Shown here: in pieces, positions 1 to 8,939 of the stretch
How the letters are laid out: each line of letters starts with the position of its first letter
How positions within the stretch are numbered: position 1 is the first letter of the stretch
DNA from: JBEDUK01 sp040414485
Lineage (GTDB): Bacteria; Actinomycetota; UBA4738
Length of the DNA stretch: 64,000 bases
Direction of reading: 5' to 3'
NCBI GenBank assembly: GCA_040414485.1
Contig: JBEDUK010000058.1
Location: 1 to 64,000, forward strand
Made by a program: the position numbers and the translations under genes
The notes under the pieces: model-generated
The model's input: the letters and a program-made list of their open reading frames with translations, nothing else
What the model was told of the DNA's origin: nothing
Databases searched by the model: none

Positions 1-2
1 CC

Positions 3-1325
3 TCAGTAGACGCGGCCGTATTCGGCCTGCTCCCAGTCCGTCACGGCGCGGTCCCAGCGTTCGACCTCCTGCCGCTTGATGGCCACGAACGCGTCGCAGA
101 GGTCGTCGCCGAGCGCGGCGCGAAGGACCAGGTCCTTCTCGAAGGCGTCAAGGGCATCGGACAGAGAATGCGGAGTGTGGCGATCACTGACCGGGCGCGC
201 GTCGCCGTCACCGGTCTGGGGATCGGGGAGGTCGGCCTCGCGTTCGATGCCATCCATCGCCGCGGCGAGCATCGCGGTGAGCGCCAGGTACGGATTCGCG
301 GTGCCGTCCGGCGTCCGGTGTTCGATGCGCGTGGCTTCGGCGCGCTGGCCGGGGATGCGGACGGTGGCGATCCGGTTGTCCAGGCCCCACGTGGCCCAGT
401 AGCCGGACAGCAGCCTGGGTTGGAGCCGCTTGTACGAGTTGACGGTGGGCGCGAACACCGCCGTCAGCGATTCGTGGCGGTCGAGCAGACCCGCGACGGC
501 GTGGCGGCAGAGCGCCGAGATCCCCTCCGGATCAGCGGGGTCGTCGAACGCGTTTGCCCCGCCCTCGCTGGAAGCGCTCAGGTTCAGGTGCAGGCCGTTG
601 CCGATCCGATCCGCGAACGGACGCCCCATGAACGTGACGCCGGCACCGCGCTCGATCGCCGTTTCGCGAACCAGGTCCTTGAACAGGAACGCGGCGTCGG
701 CGGCGTCGACGGCGGGGAGATGGTGGAGCGCCGCCTCGGCCTGTGCCGCGTGAAACTCGCCGTTGACGCCATGGGTGTGGAGCCCGCTGCGTTCGGTTCG
801 GTCCAGAATCTCCTCCAGGAGCCCGCTGGGATCGGCGCCCGGCCCCGTGCCGTACACGCGGTGCCAGGGCACGTCCAACGGACCGTCCGCCGGCGTCGGG
901 CCGGCCAGCAGGTAGAACTCCATCTCGAAGCCGCACCGCGGCTGGAGGCCCCGGGCCGTCCACGCCTCCGCCGCGCGACGCAGCGCCTGCCTGCCGTCCA
1001 GCGCGAACGGCCGCCCGTCACTGTGGTAGAGCTCCGCGATCGCAACCGTCTCGTCGGCCCCGGCGCGCCAGCCGGGCCGTTCGGTCCCGGACACGACGCG
1101 CGCCTCCATATCGGGGTACCCCGCCTCCGTGGCGTACCCCGGTGATTCGATGAATTCCAGGTCGAGTCCCTGGACCATGACGGTCATGGCGTAGTGCGTC
1201 GGGTGGTCGGCGAGATCCGTGGGGACGACCTTGCCGTGCGACAGGCCGAGAAGGTCGGAGAAGAGGACCCGGACGCGGCCCGCCTCACTCACCGCCTGCG
1301 GCCCCACCGTCGCGGGCAACCGCAC
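3..1325 (-). CDS. Glutamine synthetase family ligase (probable gamma-glutamyl-amine synthetase type)
   Basis: A 440-residue protein with the glutamine synthetase fold. The catalytic domain shows the GFEMEFYLL strand, the GNGLHLNLS metal/ammonia-site segment, NSYKRL and an RIEHRTPDGTANPYLA C-terminal block. The family ligates an amine or ammonia to the gamma-carboxyl of glutamate using ATP. The usual adenylylation-tyrosine segment of GlnA is not visible, and the partners are catabolic, so I infer an amine-glutamylating enzyme (PuuA, IpuC or anilide-synthase style) rather than the assimilatory enzyme. It is the last visible gene of a three-gene minus-strand operon. The GTG at 1325 overlaps the upstream gene by 41 bp; a later GTG at 1292 would overlap by only 8 bp and is a credible alternative start. 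The substrate is unknown. Confidence 0.8.
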   Translation of the reverse strand: MRLPATVGPQAVSEAGRVRVLFSDLLGLSHGKVVPTDLADHPTHYAMTVMVQGLDLEFIESPGYATEAGYPDMEARVVSGTERPGWRAGADETVAIAELYHSDGRPFALDGRQALRRAAEAWTARGLQPRCGFEMEFYLLAGPTPADGPLDVPWHRVYGTGPGADPSGLLEEILDRTERSGLHTHGVNGEFHAAQAEAALHHLPAVDAADAAFLFKDLVRETAIERGAGVTFMGRPFADRIGNGLHLNLSASSEGGANAFDDPADPEGISALCRHAVAGLLDRHESLTAVFAPTVNSYKRLQPRLLSGYWATWGLDNRIATVRIPGQRAEATRIEHRTPDGTANPYLALTAMLAAAMDGIEREADLPDPQTGDGDARPVSDRHTPHSLSDALDAFEKDLVLRAALGDDLCDAFVAIKRQEVERWDRAVTDWEQAEYGRVY

Positions 1326-2346
1326 CGACGAGCCGGCCGCGCTCCACGACCGGCACGCCGTCGAGCGTCACCGAGCAGTCGCGCATCGGCAGGTCGAAAT
1401 GACAGCGAGTGAATCGGTTCGCCGTCTCGTTCGCGCCCGTGGAATACATGAAGTTGCCCTCGAATGCGCGCGCCTCGGTTCCGTTGTGCTGTGAGTGGTC
1501 GTACAGCTGGAGGTAGTCCCACCGGGCGTTCGGGTTCATGCCCCACCCGACGTGGGAGGTCGCGTATGCGTCCGGGTCCTCGAATGCCGCCATGTACGAA
1601 CGAAGGACGCCCGCGTCCACACCGCCCCCGGCGACGTCGACGACCATGTCGTCCTCGATGCTCAGCGTGATCGGGTCGCGCACGTAGTCCTTGAAGGTCA
1701 GGTTCAGGTCGCCGGGCGCCAGGACGAGGGTGCCTTCCACGCGGTGGCGCGCGGGAAAGACCAGGACCAGGCCGCCCGGCCAGTGCGCGATGGAGCCGGC
1801 ACCGTCCGTGACGCCCGTGGAGCCGGCCTTGAAACCGTCAGCCAGGTTGACGATCAGGTCCGTGCCGGCCTCCGACGTGACGCGCATCTGGTCCGCGGCG
1901 CAGAGCATCTCGTACCCGATCGCGACGCGCTTGGCCATGTCCTCGTCGTGCGGAAGCCGTTCGAACACCTCCGGATGTTCGTTCGAGATCATCAGCACGC
2001 GCGTGCCGGCCGCCAGGATCGGCCGCAGTTCCCTCGAGTGGAGCAGGCCCTCGACGGTGCAGTCGACGACGAAGGTCGCCGTGGTGAGCGCGGCAAGCGC
2101 GGCGCGGTTCTCCTGGATGGCGAGCGACGTTCCCGTGGACCGGAGCGCCACCGGACCGGGGTTCGGCGGCGTCATCATCGTGACGTGGAACGCGGCCGCT
2201 CCGAGCGACTGCGCCGCCAGCATCGACGTCTCGACCAGTTCGCGTCGGCTCGCCGACTCGGAGAGCACGACGCATTCCTCGCCGGCCTGGAGGCCGCACA
2301 GGCGGAACTGTTCCGCGAACCTGCCGACCCACCGCCATTCGGTCAT
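1285..2346 (-). CDS. NicX-like 2,5-dihydroxypyridine 5,6-dioxygenase / M29-family protein
   Basis: A 353-residue protein of the M29 aminopeptidase-like superfamily, close in length to NicX. NicX uses Fe(II) held by two His and one Asp to open 2,5-dihydroxypyridine to N-formylmaleamate. Here His265 (in TSHVGWG) and the His316-x-Asp318 pair (in RCHFDLP) fall almost exactly at the positions known for NicX (His265, His318, Asp320). That supports a ring-opening dioxygenase over a peptidase. The ATG at 2346 overlaps the stop of the upstream hydrolase as ATGA, so the two are translationally coupled. The hydrolase matches the next enzyme of the nicotinate route (NicD). No upstream nicotinate hydroxylase is in the window, so the true ring substrate is inferred. 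Confidence 0.72.
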   Translation of the reverse strand: MTEWRWVGRFAEQFRLCGLQAGEECVVLSESASRRELVETSMLAAQSLGAAAFHVTMMTPPNPGPVALRSTGTSLAIQENRAALAALTTATFVVDCTVEGLLHSRELRPILAAGTRVLMISNEHPEVFERLPHDEDMAKRVAIGYEMLCAADQMRVTSEAGTDLIVNLADGFKAGSTGVTDGAGSIAHWPGGLVLVFPARHRVEGTLVLAPGDLNLTFKDYVRDPITLSIEDDMVVDVAGGGVDAGVLRSYMAAFEDPDAYATSHVGWGMNPNARWDYLQLYDHSQHNGTEARAFEGNFMYSTGANETANRFTRCHFDLPMRDCSVTLDGVPVVERGRLVGAVARDGGAAGGE

Positions 2347-3146
2347 TCCTCGATCGTCCCCCAGAGATCCAGCAGCGCGGCGTTGACCGCACGGGGCGCC
2401 TCGACGTTGAGGAGGTGGCCCGCCCCGGGGACGACGTCGAGCCGCGCTCCGGGAATGCCGTCCGCCAGGGCGGAAGCGTACGCCTCCGGCGTCTCGGCGT
2501 CCCGCTCGCCGACCATGACGAGGGTCCGAGCCCGGATGTCCTTCAGTCGCGCCCGCGTGTCGTGGGTGACCAGGCAGTCGATCGCGGCCCTCAGACCGGC
2601 GGCCGGGATCCGTTCCATGGCACGCACGGCCTGGTCGATCGCCGCCGGGGACGCATCCGGTGCGGCAAGCGGGGTCAGGACATGGCGCGCCATGTCCTTC
2701 GGTTCGACGCCAGCGTCCAGCGGCGCCAGGCGGGCGGCTCGCCACTCGTCCGGCCGGGTCCCGTCCAGGCCGAACTTCGGGCTGGTGCTGATGAGCGCGA
2801 GCGTTCGGACACGATCCGGGTGCTGCAGCGTGAGGTACTGCGCGATCATCCCGCCGAACGACATGCCGACCACGTCGGCGCGATCGGCCTCCAGTCGGTC
2901 CAGCAAGCCGGCCGCGGCATCGGCCAGCCCGACGAACGTGAGAGGGTCCGGACCCGGCTGTGAGGCGCCGTAGCCCGGTGCGTCCCACGCGACACACCGC
3001 CTGGCGGTGGACAGCCCCACGAGTTGCGGCTCCCAGGCGATCCGCGAGCCACCGAGACCATGAAGGAACAGCGCGGCGGGCAGTGAATGGTCGCCGGCTT
3101 CGCGCCACGCCACCGGAGTGCCGTCGTGATCATGAGGTTCCGGCAC
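2343..3146 (-). CDS. Alpha/beta hydrolase, NicD-like (candidate N-formylmaleamate deformylase)
   Basis: A 267-residue alpha/beta hydrolase with oxyanion-hole FLHGLGG (residues 27-33), nucleophile elbow GMSFGG (Ser96), a probable acid in the GERDAET segment and catalytic His244 in PGAGHLLN. The size and triad spacing resemble NicD (Ser101/His245), and 3-oxoadipate enol-lactonase-type hydrolases are the main alternative. It is the first gene of the operon with the NicX-like and glutamine-synthetase-like genes, with a 4-bp ATGA overlap downstream. The GTG start at 3146 lies 7 nt after TAGCGT (3159-3154 on this strand), so the transcript is probably leaderless. The deformylase assignment rests on the pairing with the NicX-like gene. 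Confidence 0.75.
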   Translation of the reverse strand: MPEPHDHDGTPVAWREAGDHSLPAALFLHGLGGSRIAWEPQLVGLSTARRCVAWDAPGYGASQPGPDPLTFVGLADAAAGLLDRLEADRADVVGMSFGGMIAQYLTLQHPDRVRTLALISTSPKFGLDGTRPDEWRAARLAPLDAGVEPKDMARHVLTPLAAPDASPAAIDQAVRAMERIPAAGLRAAIDCLVTHDTRARLKDIRARTLVMVGERDAETPEAYASALADGIPGARLDVVPGAGHLLNVEAPRAVNAALLDLWGTIEE

Positions 3147-3179
3147 AGTCGTGACGCTAGGGATGCAACGAGGGTCGAG

Positions 3180-5348
3180 TCAACGCGGAACGCCGACCGG
3201 GCCTGAGGTCGGATCCGTGACTGGGATCCTTCCCCTGACGCGGGTGCCCGCTCCCGGGGATGAGGTCACGACCAACTCGCCGCCGAGCGCGGCCAGGCGG
3301 TCGGCCATGCCCTGCGTCCCGGTGCCGTAACTCCTGGTCGTCTGGTCGAACCCGACGCCATCGTCGATGATCTCGAAATCGAGATGGCCGTCGCTCTGGG
3401 CAAGTTGGACGGTGGCCGCGTTCGCCCGCGCGTACTTCGCCACGTTCTGCAGCGCCTCCAGGGTGCAGAAGTAGACGGCGGCCTCCGTGTCCTGCGAGAA
3501 CCTGCCGATGCCGTCGGCCGACACCGTGACGGGGACCGGAGATTTGCGGGCTTGGGCCGTGAGCGCCGCGACCAGCCCCTCGTCGGCCAGCAGCGGAGGA
3601 TAGATCCCGCGAGCCAGGTCACGGAGGTTCTCCATCGCCTCCTGGGCCTCGGACTGGAGCTGATTGAGCAGCTCATGCTGCTTCGTCTCATCCCGCCCGA
3701 CCATCGCGTCCGCCAGCTTCGCCTTCACCGCGATCGCCACGAGCTGCTGCTGCGCGCCGTCGTGGATGTTGCGCTCCAAACGCCGCCGCTCCTCGTCCTG
3801 AGCCGCGACGATCCGTTGGCGTGACGCCCGCAATTCGTCGAGTCGTGAGAGCAGCTCCTCGGTGAGCCGGGCATTCCGAAGGACCAGGCCCGCCTGCGAT
3901 GCCAGATCGGCGGCCAGCTTCGATTCGGTGGCGGAAACGGGCTCCCCCGGTCGCTTCGAGATCGAGATCGCACCGAGAAGATCGCCGCGGTGGCGAACCG
4001 GCACGGCGAGGTCCGCGCCGATCGCGGACACGTCCTCGCCCGAGGCTCGAACCGACTCCAGGCGGTCCGATCCCGCCGGCCAGGACGCCTCGTCGCGCAG
4101 TTCGTCCCCCACCTTCAGCCAGATGTCGGCTCGCACGGCGGCGGTGGCCTCGGCGAGGGTTTGCGCCATCCGGGGAAGCACGTCCTCCATGGCCATCGTC
4201 TCGCCGACACGCTCGGAGAACGCTCCCAGGACCTCGTAGGGCGTCGCCCGGCTGCCGTAGACGAGGCGGTTTGCCAGACGCCGACCCCGTTCGCGGATCG
4301 GCTGGAACGCCACGGCGATCACCGCCGCGGCGATCGCCGACAGCAACGGGCTTCCCCGATGGCCCACGACCGTGCCCACGCCGACCACCAGGCCGACATA
4401 GATCAGTGTGATGAACACCGCGAGCGTGCCGTAGACGACCGCCCGGTTGATGACGACGTCGATCTCGTACAGCCGGTACTTGAGCACGGCGACCGCGATC
4501 GCCGTCCAGAGGAGCACGAGCGACAGCCCGAAGACGATCTCGAAGATCGCCGGCGGATTGCACGTGATGAAGCTGCCGCAGTTGAAGTTGACCAGAGCGA
4601 GGCCCACGACCACGAGCGCGACCGTGCTGACGAACCACTTCAACTGAAGGCGTTCGTCACCGGAGGATCGGCGGAACCGGACGACGACGGCCGCGAGCGA
4701 GATCAACGCCGGGCCGACGATGGTGAACAGGAGGACGGGCCCGGGCGGACCGCCCTGCGAGGCTCTGTACGGATCGCTCCACGACTGCGTCGCGCTCAGG
4801 ATCGTCATGCCCGTGAGGAGCGTGATGCAGACGACCATGAACCAGGCCGCGGGTTGCCAGCGAGGGGAGGGAAGGCGGCCCGTCGGGAAAAGCAGGAAGA
4901 TGAACGCAAGGATGCCGAGCGGGACGGCCTGGAGCCAGTCCGCCAGCCAGGCGAGGGCGAAGCCACCGGGCAAAGTTCCCGGGTCGACCACCAGCGCGTG
5001 CGCGGCGTAGGTCCCGGCGAAGGTCGACAGGGCCTGCATGAAACCCGCCATCAGGAAGAGCCAGCCGATCGGGTTCTCGGGCCGCCGGGACGCCAGGAGG
5101 ATCCCGATCGCCGGGACGACGATGTTTACGAGCGCGAACAGTGCATTGGGCCCGTTCCACTCGTATGAGGAGGCGGCGACGGGGAGCGTCGCGTGCCGGT
5201 CCGCGAACGAAATCGAGAGGGAGACGATGAACAGCAGGATCGAGACGACCCCCACCGGCCACACGAACCGCTGCGCCGCCGCCGCGCGGAGGCCGCGCAT
5301 CGGAGAAGGCCCTGAGTCCGGCTCTGTCGGGTGGCCGAGGATCCGCAT
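3180..5348 (-). CDS. Membrane sensor histidine kinase (HisKA_3 type) with GAF-like domain
   Basis: A 722-residue sensor kinase. Residues about 20-330 hold roughly eight hydrophobic segments; next comes a GAF-like region, then a coiled coil into the HisKA_3 dimerisation helix with the phospho-His in NIHDGAQQQL, then an ATPase domain (N box LEALQNVAKYARA, G1 DDGVGFD, G2 GTGTQGMADR). Kinases of this class usually phosphorylate NarL/LuxR-type regulators, but none is adjacent. I chose ATG 5348 because the frame upstream reads as basic low-complexity sequence without homology signs, even though it stays open for another 86 codons. The signal is unknown. Confidence 0.82.
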   Translation of the reverse strand: MRILGHPTEPDSGPSPMRGLRAAAAQRFVWPVGVVSILLFIVSLSISFADRHATLPVAASSYEWNGPNALFALVNIVVPAIGILLASRRPENPIGWLFLMAGFMQALSTFAGTYAAHALVVDPGTLPGGFALAWLADWLQAVPLGILAFIFLLFPTGRLPSPRWQPAAWFMVVCITLLTGMTILSATQSWSDPYRASQGGPPGPVLLFTIVGPALISLAAVVVRFRRSSGDERLQLKWFVSTVALVVVGLALVNFNCGSFITCNPPAIFEIVFGLSLVLLWTAIAVAVLKYRLYEIDVVINRAVVYGTLAVFITLIYVGLVVGVGTVVGHRGSPLLSAIAAAVIAVAFQPIRERGRRLANRLVYGSRATPYEVLGAFSERVGETMAMEDVLPRMAQTLAEATAAVRADIWLKVGDELRDEASWPAGSDRLESVRASGEDVSAIGADLAVPVRHRGDLLGAISISKRPGEPVSATESKLAADLASQAGLVLRNARLTEELLSRLDELRASRQRIVAAQDEERRRLERNIHDGAQQQLVAIAVKAKLADAMVGRDETKQHELLNQLQSEAQEAMENLRDLARGIYPPLLADEGLVAALTAQARKSPVPVTVSADGIGRFSQDTEAAVYFCTLEALQNVAKYARANAATVQLAQSDGHLDFEIIDDGVGFDQTTRSYGTGTQGMADRLAALGGELVVTSSPGAGTRVRGRIPVTDPTSGPVGVPR

Positions 5349-5688
5349 GGCGCCGGATTCTCTCGCGAGGCGGCTGGAAGCGAAAGCGTGCCAGGCACCG
5401 GCTCGGTACCGGTGCTGCCTCACCCGACCCGTGGATGCAGGCACCTCGATCGAATCCCCGCGACCTGCGCGGCGCGATTTCTTTCCCATCGAGTTCGCGG
5501 CCCGACGCGTATGACGTCGAGCCCGAGGGTAAGGCGAATCCGGTCGAAACGGATCGCGCCGCGACTGGTGGCGGCGTCCGGCGCGGTTTGTTGCCCGACG
5601 GGGCACCGGATGGAGGAGGTGATCGAGGTCTGGCCCGTCGTACGGCGCACCTTCGCCACGAGTTCAACGGTCCTTTGAGGAGGTTTGC
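5349..5688. other. Divergent intergenic region between sensor kinase and secreted protein
   Basis: This is 340 bp between two divergent genes. I see no convincing small gene in it. It has an imperfect inverted repeat around 5392-5418 (GGCACCGG facing CCGGTGCTGCC) and ends with a strong ribosome binding site (GAGGAGG, about 5678-5684) for the plus-strand gene. Promoters for both neighbours must lie here, but no hexamer pair is clear enough to call. Confidence 0.5.
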
Positions 5689-7530
5689 ATGAAGGTGCTT
5701 CGAAATGCATTGGTCCTGGTGATGGCGCCATTGGCGGCGTGGTCACTGGGGATGGCGCCGGCCAGTGGGTCAACGGCCGGGCCGGCGTCCGCCCACTCGA
5801 TCGGCGCGCGAGGCGTCGCCGGCGGCTCGTCGGACATCCAGCGCATCACGTTCATGGGAACGGCGAACGTCGCCGCGCTCGCGAAGCGTTCGCACCAGGC
5901 GGACAGTTCGACCGACACCCGTCGAGCCGGTGGCTACGCGCTGAGGCGGGACCTGAGCCCGAAGGGCGACGCGGCCGCTCCGGCGGGCCGGATGGACCGG
6001 ACCGGGTCGCAGGTTCGCGGGCTGCCGGTCTCGCCGGCGAGGCCCAGGCCCCAGGCCCATGACGGCGTGAACGCGGCGGACTCGCGCCTGGCTCGCAACG
6101 GCAACCAGTACACGAACGCTCCGCCGGACGGAGGGATCTGCTCCGGCGGCGGAGGCGAGAAGGTCGAGACCGTCAACAGTGCGTTCGGCTTCTTCGACGG
6201 CGGAAAGATCTCCTTCCCGCCGATCGCGCAGACGTCGTTCTTCGGCCTTCCGCCATCGATCGACCGGACCCAGGTCCCGCCGACGTTTCCGGGGCCTTCG
6301 CTGGGTGACCCGAAGTGCATCTTTGACGCCGGCACACGTCGGATGATCCTGCTCACGTGGGGCACGGGACAGGATCCGAACGACGGCTCCTTCAATGGTC
6401 AGAACGACTACTTCATCGCGGTCGCAAAGTCCGGGGACGTCCTGGGCAACTACAACCTGTACGACATCTCCCTGGACCCGCCCGGCTCCAAGGGGTGCGA
6501 TCCGGTGTGCGAGTCGGACCATCCCACCCTGTCGGTGGACGCGAACACGATCGTAACGACGTACAACAAGTACGGGGGGCCCAACCTCGACTTCGAGGGG
6601 GCCAGGATCGTCGTGTTGTCGAAGGCGGCCATGGAGGCCGGCAAGAAGCCCAATTCCGTCGTGCTCGATGGGGGGACGCTCGGCGGAGGCATGCTCTACA
6701 CGCTCCAAGGCGCGAACGCGCCGGCGGACGGGGCATACGCGGACGGCAACGGCGGGACGATGTGGTTCCTTTCCGCCCTGCAGTTCGTGTCGGGCCAGGC
6801 GGATGACCGGGTGGCGGTCGAGGCGCTCATGAACACGAGCGCGATCGACTCCGACCCGTCGAAGATCGTTTACCGGTCCGCGGTCGTGCCCGGGACGAAC
6901 AAATACCTCAACCCGCCGGTCACACCGCAGAAGAAGGGGCCGTTCCCACTCGGGAAGTCCGTCGGCGAACCGCTCAACTACCTCGACTCGGGCAGCGACG
7001 AGATGCAGCCCACCTGGTACGCCGACGGCCAGATCTGGGGCGTCATCGACTCCCGGGTGGGGGTGGGCGATACGCTCCGGGGCGGCCTGCTGTGGATGTC
7101 GGTTGCTCCATCCGGTTCGTCAAGCGGGATCTCGGGGACGGTCGGGCACCAGCAGTTCGTCTCCGTGGCGACGAACTGGCTGGACTACGGCACCATCGCG
7201 ATCAACGGGGCTGGCACCCGGGCGATCATCAACGCGTCCATGGCCGGCCCGACGGCGTACCCGTCGGCCGTCTACGGGTGGATCGACACCAGCGCGTGGG
7301 CGGTCACCTCGCTGCGCGTCTATCTGCAGGGCGTTCGGCCACTCGACGACTTCGACTGCTATAAGGCATTCAACCCGGACTTTCGTCGGGGGTGCCGATT
7401 CGGCGACTACAACGGCGCAGCGCTCAACGACTCCGGCACGAGTTTCACGCTCGAAGCGGAGTACGTCTCGCCGCGTGCGAGGGTCGTCTTCGGAAACTGG
7501 GGGACGGCACTGCTCGTCGCCAAGTTCTAA
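5689..7530 (+). CDS. Secreted protein of unknown function, possibly a beta-propeller
   Basis: A 613-residue exported protein. Residues 1-28 form a typical signal peptide (Lys/Arg, hydrophobic core LVLVMAPLAAW, small residues before the cleavage region). An Ala/Arg/Gly-rich linker of about 100 residues follows, then a globular part from about residue 150. That part has several aromatic/Asp-rich strand-turn units and paired cysteines (for example CDPVCESDHP), and resembles sialidase or BNR-like propellers, although I cannot identify a family with certainty. A GAGGAGG ribosome site sits just upstream of the ATG. A very strong terminator hairpin follows the stop, so the gene is probably monocistronic. 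The function is unknown. Confidence 0.75.
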   Translation: MKVLRNALVLVMAPLAAWSLGMAPASGSTAGPASAHSIGARGVAGGSSDIQRITFMGTANVAALAKRSHQADSSTDTRRAGGYALRRDLSPKGDAAAPAGRMDRTGSQVRGLPVSPARPRPQAHDGVNAADSRLARNGNQYTNAPPDGGICSGGGGEKVETVNSAFGFFDGGKISFPPIAQTSFFGLPPSIDRTQVPPTFPGPSLGDPKCIFDAGTRRMILLTWGTGQDPNDGSFNGQNDYFIAVAKSGDVLGNYNLYDISLDPPGSKGCDPVCESDHPTLSVDANTIVTTYNKYGGPNLDFEGARIVVLSKAAMEAGKKPNSVVLDGGTLGGGMLYTLQGANAPADGAYADGNGGTMWFLSALQFVSGQADDRVAVEALMNTSAIDSDPSKIVYRSAVVPGTNKYLNPPVTPQKKGPFPLGKSVGEPLNYLDSGSDEMQPTWYADGQIWGVIDSRVGVGDTLRGGLLWMSVAPSGSSSGISGTVGHQQFVSVATNWLDYGTIAINGAGTRAIINASMAGPTAYPSAVYGWIDTSAWAVTSLRVYLQGVRPLDDFDCYKAFNPDFRRGCRFGDYNGAALNDSGTSFTLEAEYVSPRARVVFGNWGTALLVAKF

Positions 7531-7544
7531 GGACGGCATGGTGA

Positions 7545-7579
7545 CGGCCGTGGGCGCCGCATGCCGGCGCCCACGGCCG
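7545..7579 (+). terminator. Strong hairpin terminator after the secreted-protein gene
   Basis: A perfect 15-bp stem (7545-7559 with 7565-7579) closes a 5-nt CATGC loop 14 nt after the stop codon. There is no long U-tract, which is common for terminators in very GC-rich bacteria. Confidence 0.75.
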
Positions 7580-7652
7580 CCCGCACACATACGTCCGCTT
7601 CCCGGCGTCGGCCCTTTGACACCCCGGCGAGGGGCCTTCGATACTCCGCCCC

Positions 7653-8852
7653 ATGTCGCCGCCCGAAGCCTCCTTGCTGAGCCGAGGGGAGATGGTCGCC
7701 CGCGCGGCCGCACTCGGAGGGGCATTCGCCGAACGCGCCGCGCGCTACGACCGCGAGGCGTCGTTCCCGTTCGAGAACTTCGACGATCTGCGCGCCGCCG
7801 GCCTCCTGGGGCTGTGCATACCGGCCGAATACGGCGGCATCGGCGCCACGCTGGCCGACTACGCGCGCGTCTCCGCCGAGATCGGCCGGCACTGCGGGGC
7901 GACCGCGCTCACGTTCAACATGCACACGGCGACCATGGTCTGGACCGGCCAGGTCGCGGACATGCTCGAGTTCGACCCCGCCGCGCGCGCGGAGCACGAG
8001 CGCCGCCGGGCGGCGCTGTACCGGGGCGTCCTCGACGACGGCACCATCCACAGCCAGCCCTTCAGTGAGGGCGCCGCCGCCGGCGCGCTCGCGGGGGTCC
8101 AGACGAAGGCCGAACCGGCGGACGGCGGCTTCCGCGTGACCGGACGGAAGATCTTCGCGAGCCTGGCCGGGGCGGCGAACCGGTACAACATCACCTGCCA
8201 GTCGCCGGGCGAGGATTTCGTGCGGCTCCTCTCGGTGCCGGCAGATACCGAGGGCGTCCAGATCGTGGGTGACTGGGATCCGCTCGGCATGCGCGGGACG
8301 GTGTCCAGGACGCTCCTGTTCGACAACGCGTTCGTCCCCTCCGACCTGGAGATCCTCCCTCCCGCCGGCTACGACCAGGCGGCGCAGCGATACCCGTTCG
8401 TCTTCATGTCGCTCGCGCCGACGTATCTCGGTGTCACACGGGGCGTGCTCGACTTCGTGCAGGGCTACCTTCGAGGCCAGACCCCAGGGGGACCACCCGG
8501 ACCGCCTCGACGCGACCTTCCGCAGAAGCAGGCCGGCTGGGCGCACATGCAGGTCCTCTACGAACGCAGCCGTGCGCTGCTGTTCGGCGTGTTGGACGAC
8601 GCGCGCCTCGATCCCGACGAGGAACTGCTCGCCCGCGCCTGGGCGGCGGTGTACACCACGATGGAGACCGCGGCGGAGGTCGCTTCGCTGGCCGTGCGCG
8701 TCTGCGGCGGGCAGGCCATGCTGAAGCACCTTCCGTTGGAGCGGATGTACCGGGACGCCCGCCTGGGCTCGGTCATGCTCCCCTGGAGCGCGGAGGTCTG
8801 TCTGGACCGGCTGGGCCGCGCGAAGCTCTTCGACGAAGCCGAACGGTTCTAG
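7653..8852 (+). CDS. Acyl-CoA dehydrogenase family flavoprotein
   Basis: A 399-residue protein with the acyl-CoA dehydrogenase fold: an N-terminal helical domain (PAEYGGIGATLADYAR), a middle beta domain (FRVTGRKIFASLAGAAN) and a C-terminal four-helix domain ending MYRDARLGSVMLPWSAEVCLD in outline. In ordinary acyl-CoA dehydrogenases the last block carries the YEGT catalytic glutamate; here the corresponding segment is MLPWSAEV. The usual base is therefore missing or moved, and a dehydrogenase with a displaced base or a DszC-like flavin monooxygenase is possible. The ATG is 7 nt after GATACT (7640-7645), consistent with a leaderless transcript. The substrate is unknown. Confidence 0.8.
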   Translation: MSPPEASLLSRGEMVARAAALGGAFAERAARYDREASFPFENFDDLRAAGLLGLCIPAEYGGIGATLADYARVSAEIGRHCGATALTFNMHTATMVWTGQVADMLEFDPAARAEHERRRAALYRGVLDDGTIHSQPFSEGAAAGALAGVQTKAEPADGGFRVTGRKIFASLAGAANRYNITCQSPGEDFVRLLSVPADTEGVQIVGDWDPLGMRGTVSRTLLFDNAFVPSDLEILPPAGYDQAAQRYPFVFMSLAPTYLGVTRGVLDFVQGYLRGQTPGGPPGPPRRDLPQKQAGWAHMQVLYERSRALLFGVLDDARLDPDEELLARAWAAVYTTMETAAEVASLAVRVCGGQAMLKHLPLERMYRDARLGSVMLPWSAEVCLDRLGRAKLFDEAERF

Positions 8853-8939
8853 AACGGGCGATTGCCCGGCGCCGGAATCCCGATTGCGGACCGGTTCGTA
8901 GTAACGGGCACCGCCGACACGAAGGAAGGGGGACGGGCG

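Noticed and set aside
2347..3108. Upstream extension of the NicX-like gene (open frame of 254 extra codons)
   Set aside because: It runs antiparallel in frame to nothing known, overlaps the whole alpha/beta hydrolase gene, and the ATGA overlap gives a natural start at 2346.
5349..5606. N-terminal extension of the first sensor kinase
   Set aside because: The frame is open but encodes basic low-complexity sequence without family features; ATG 5348 starts just before the first membrane region.
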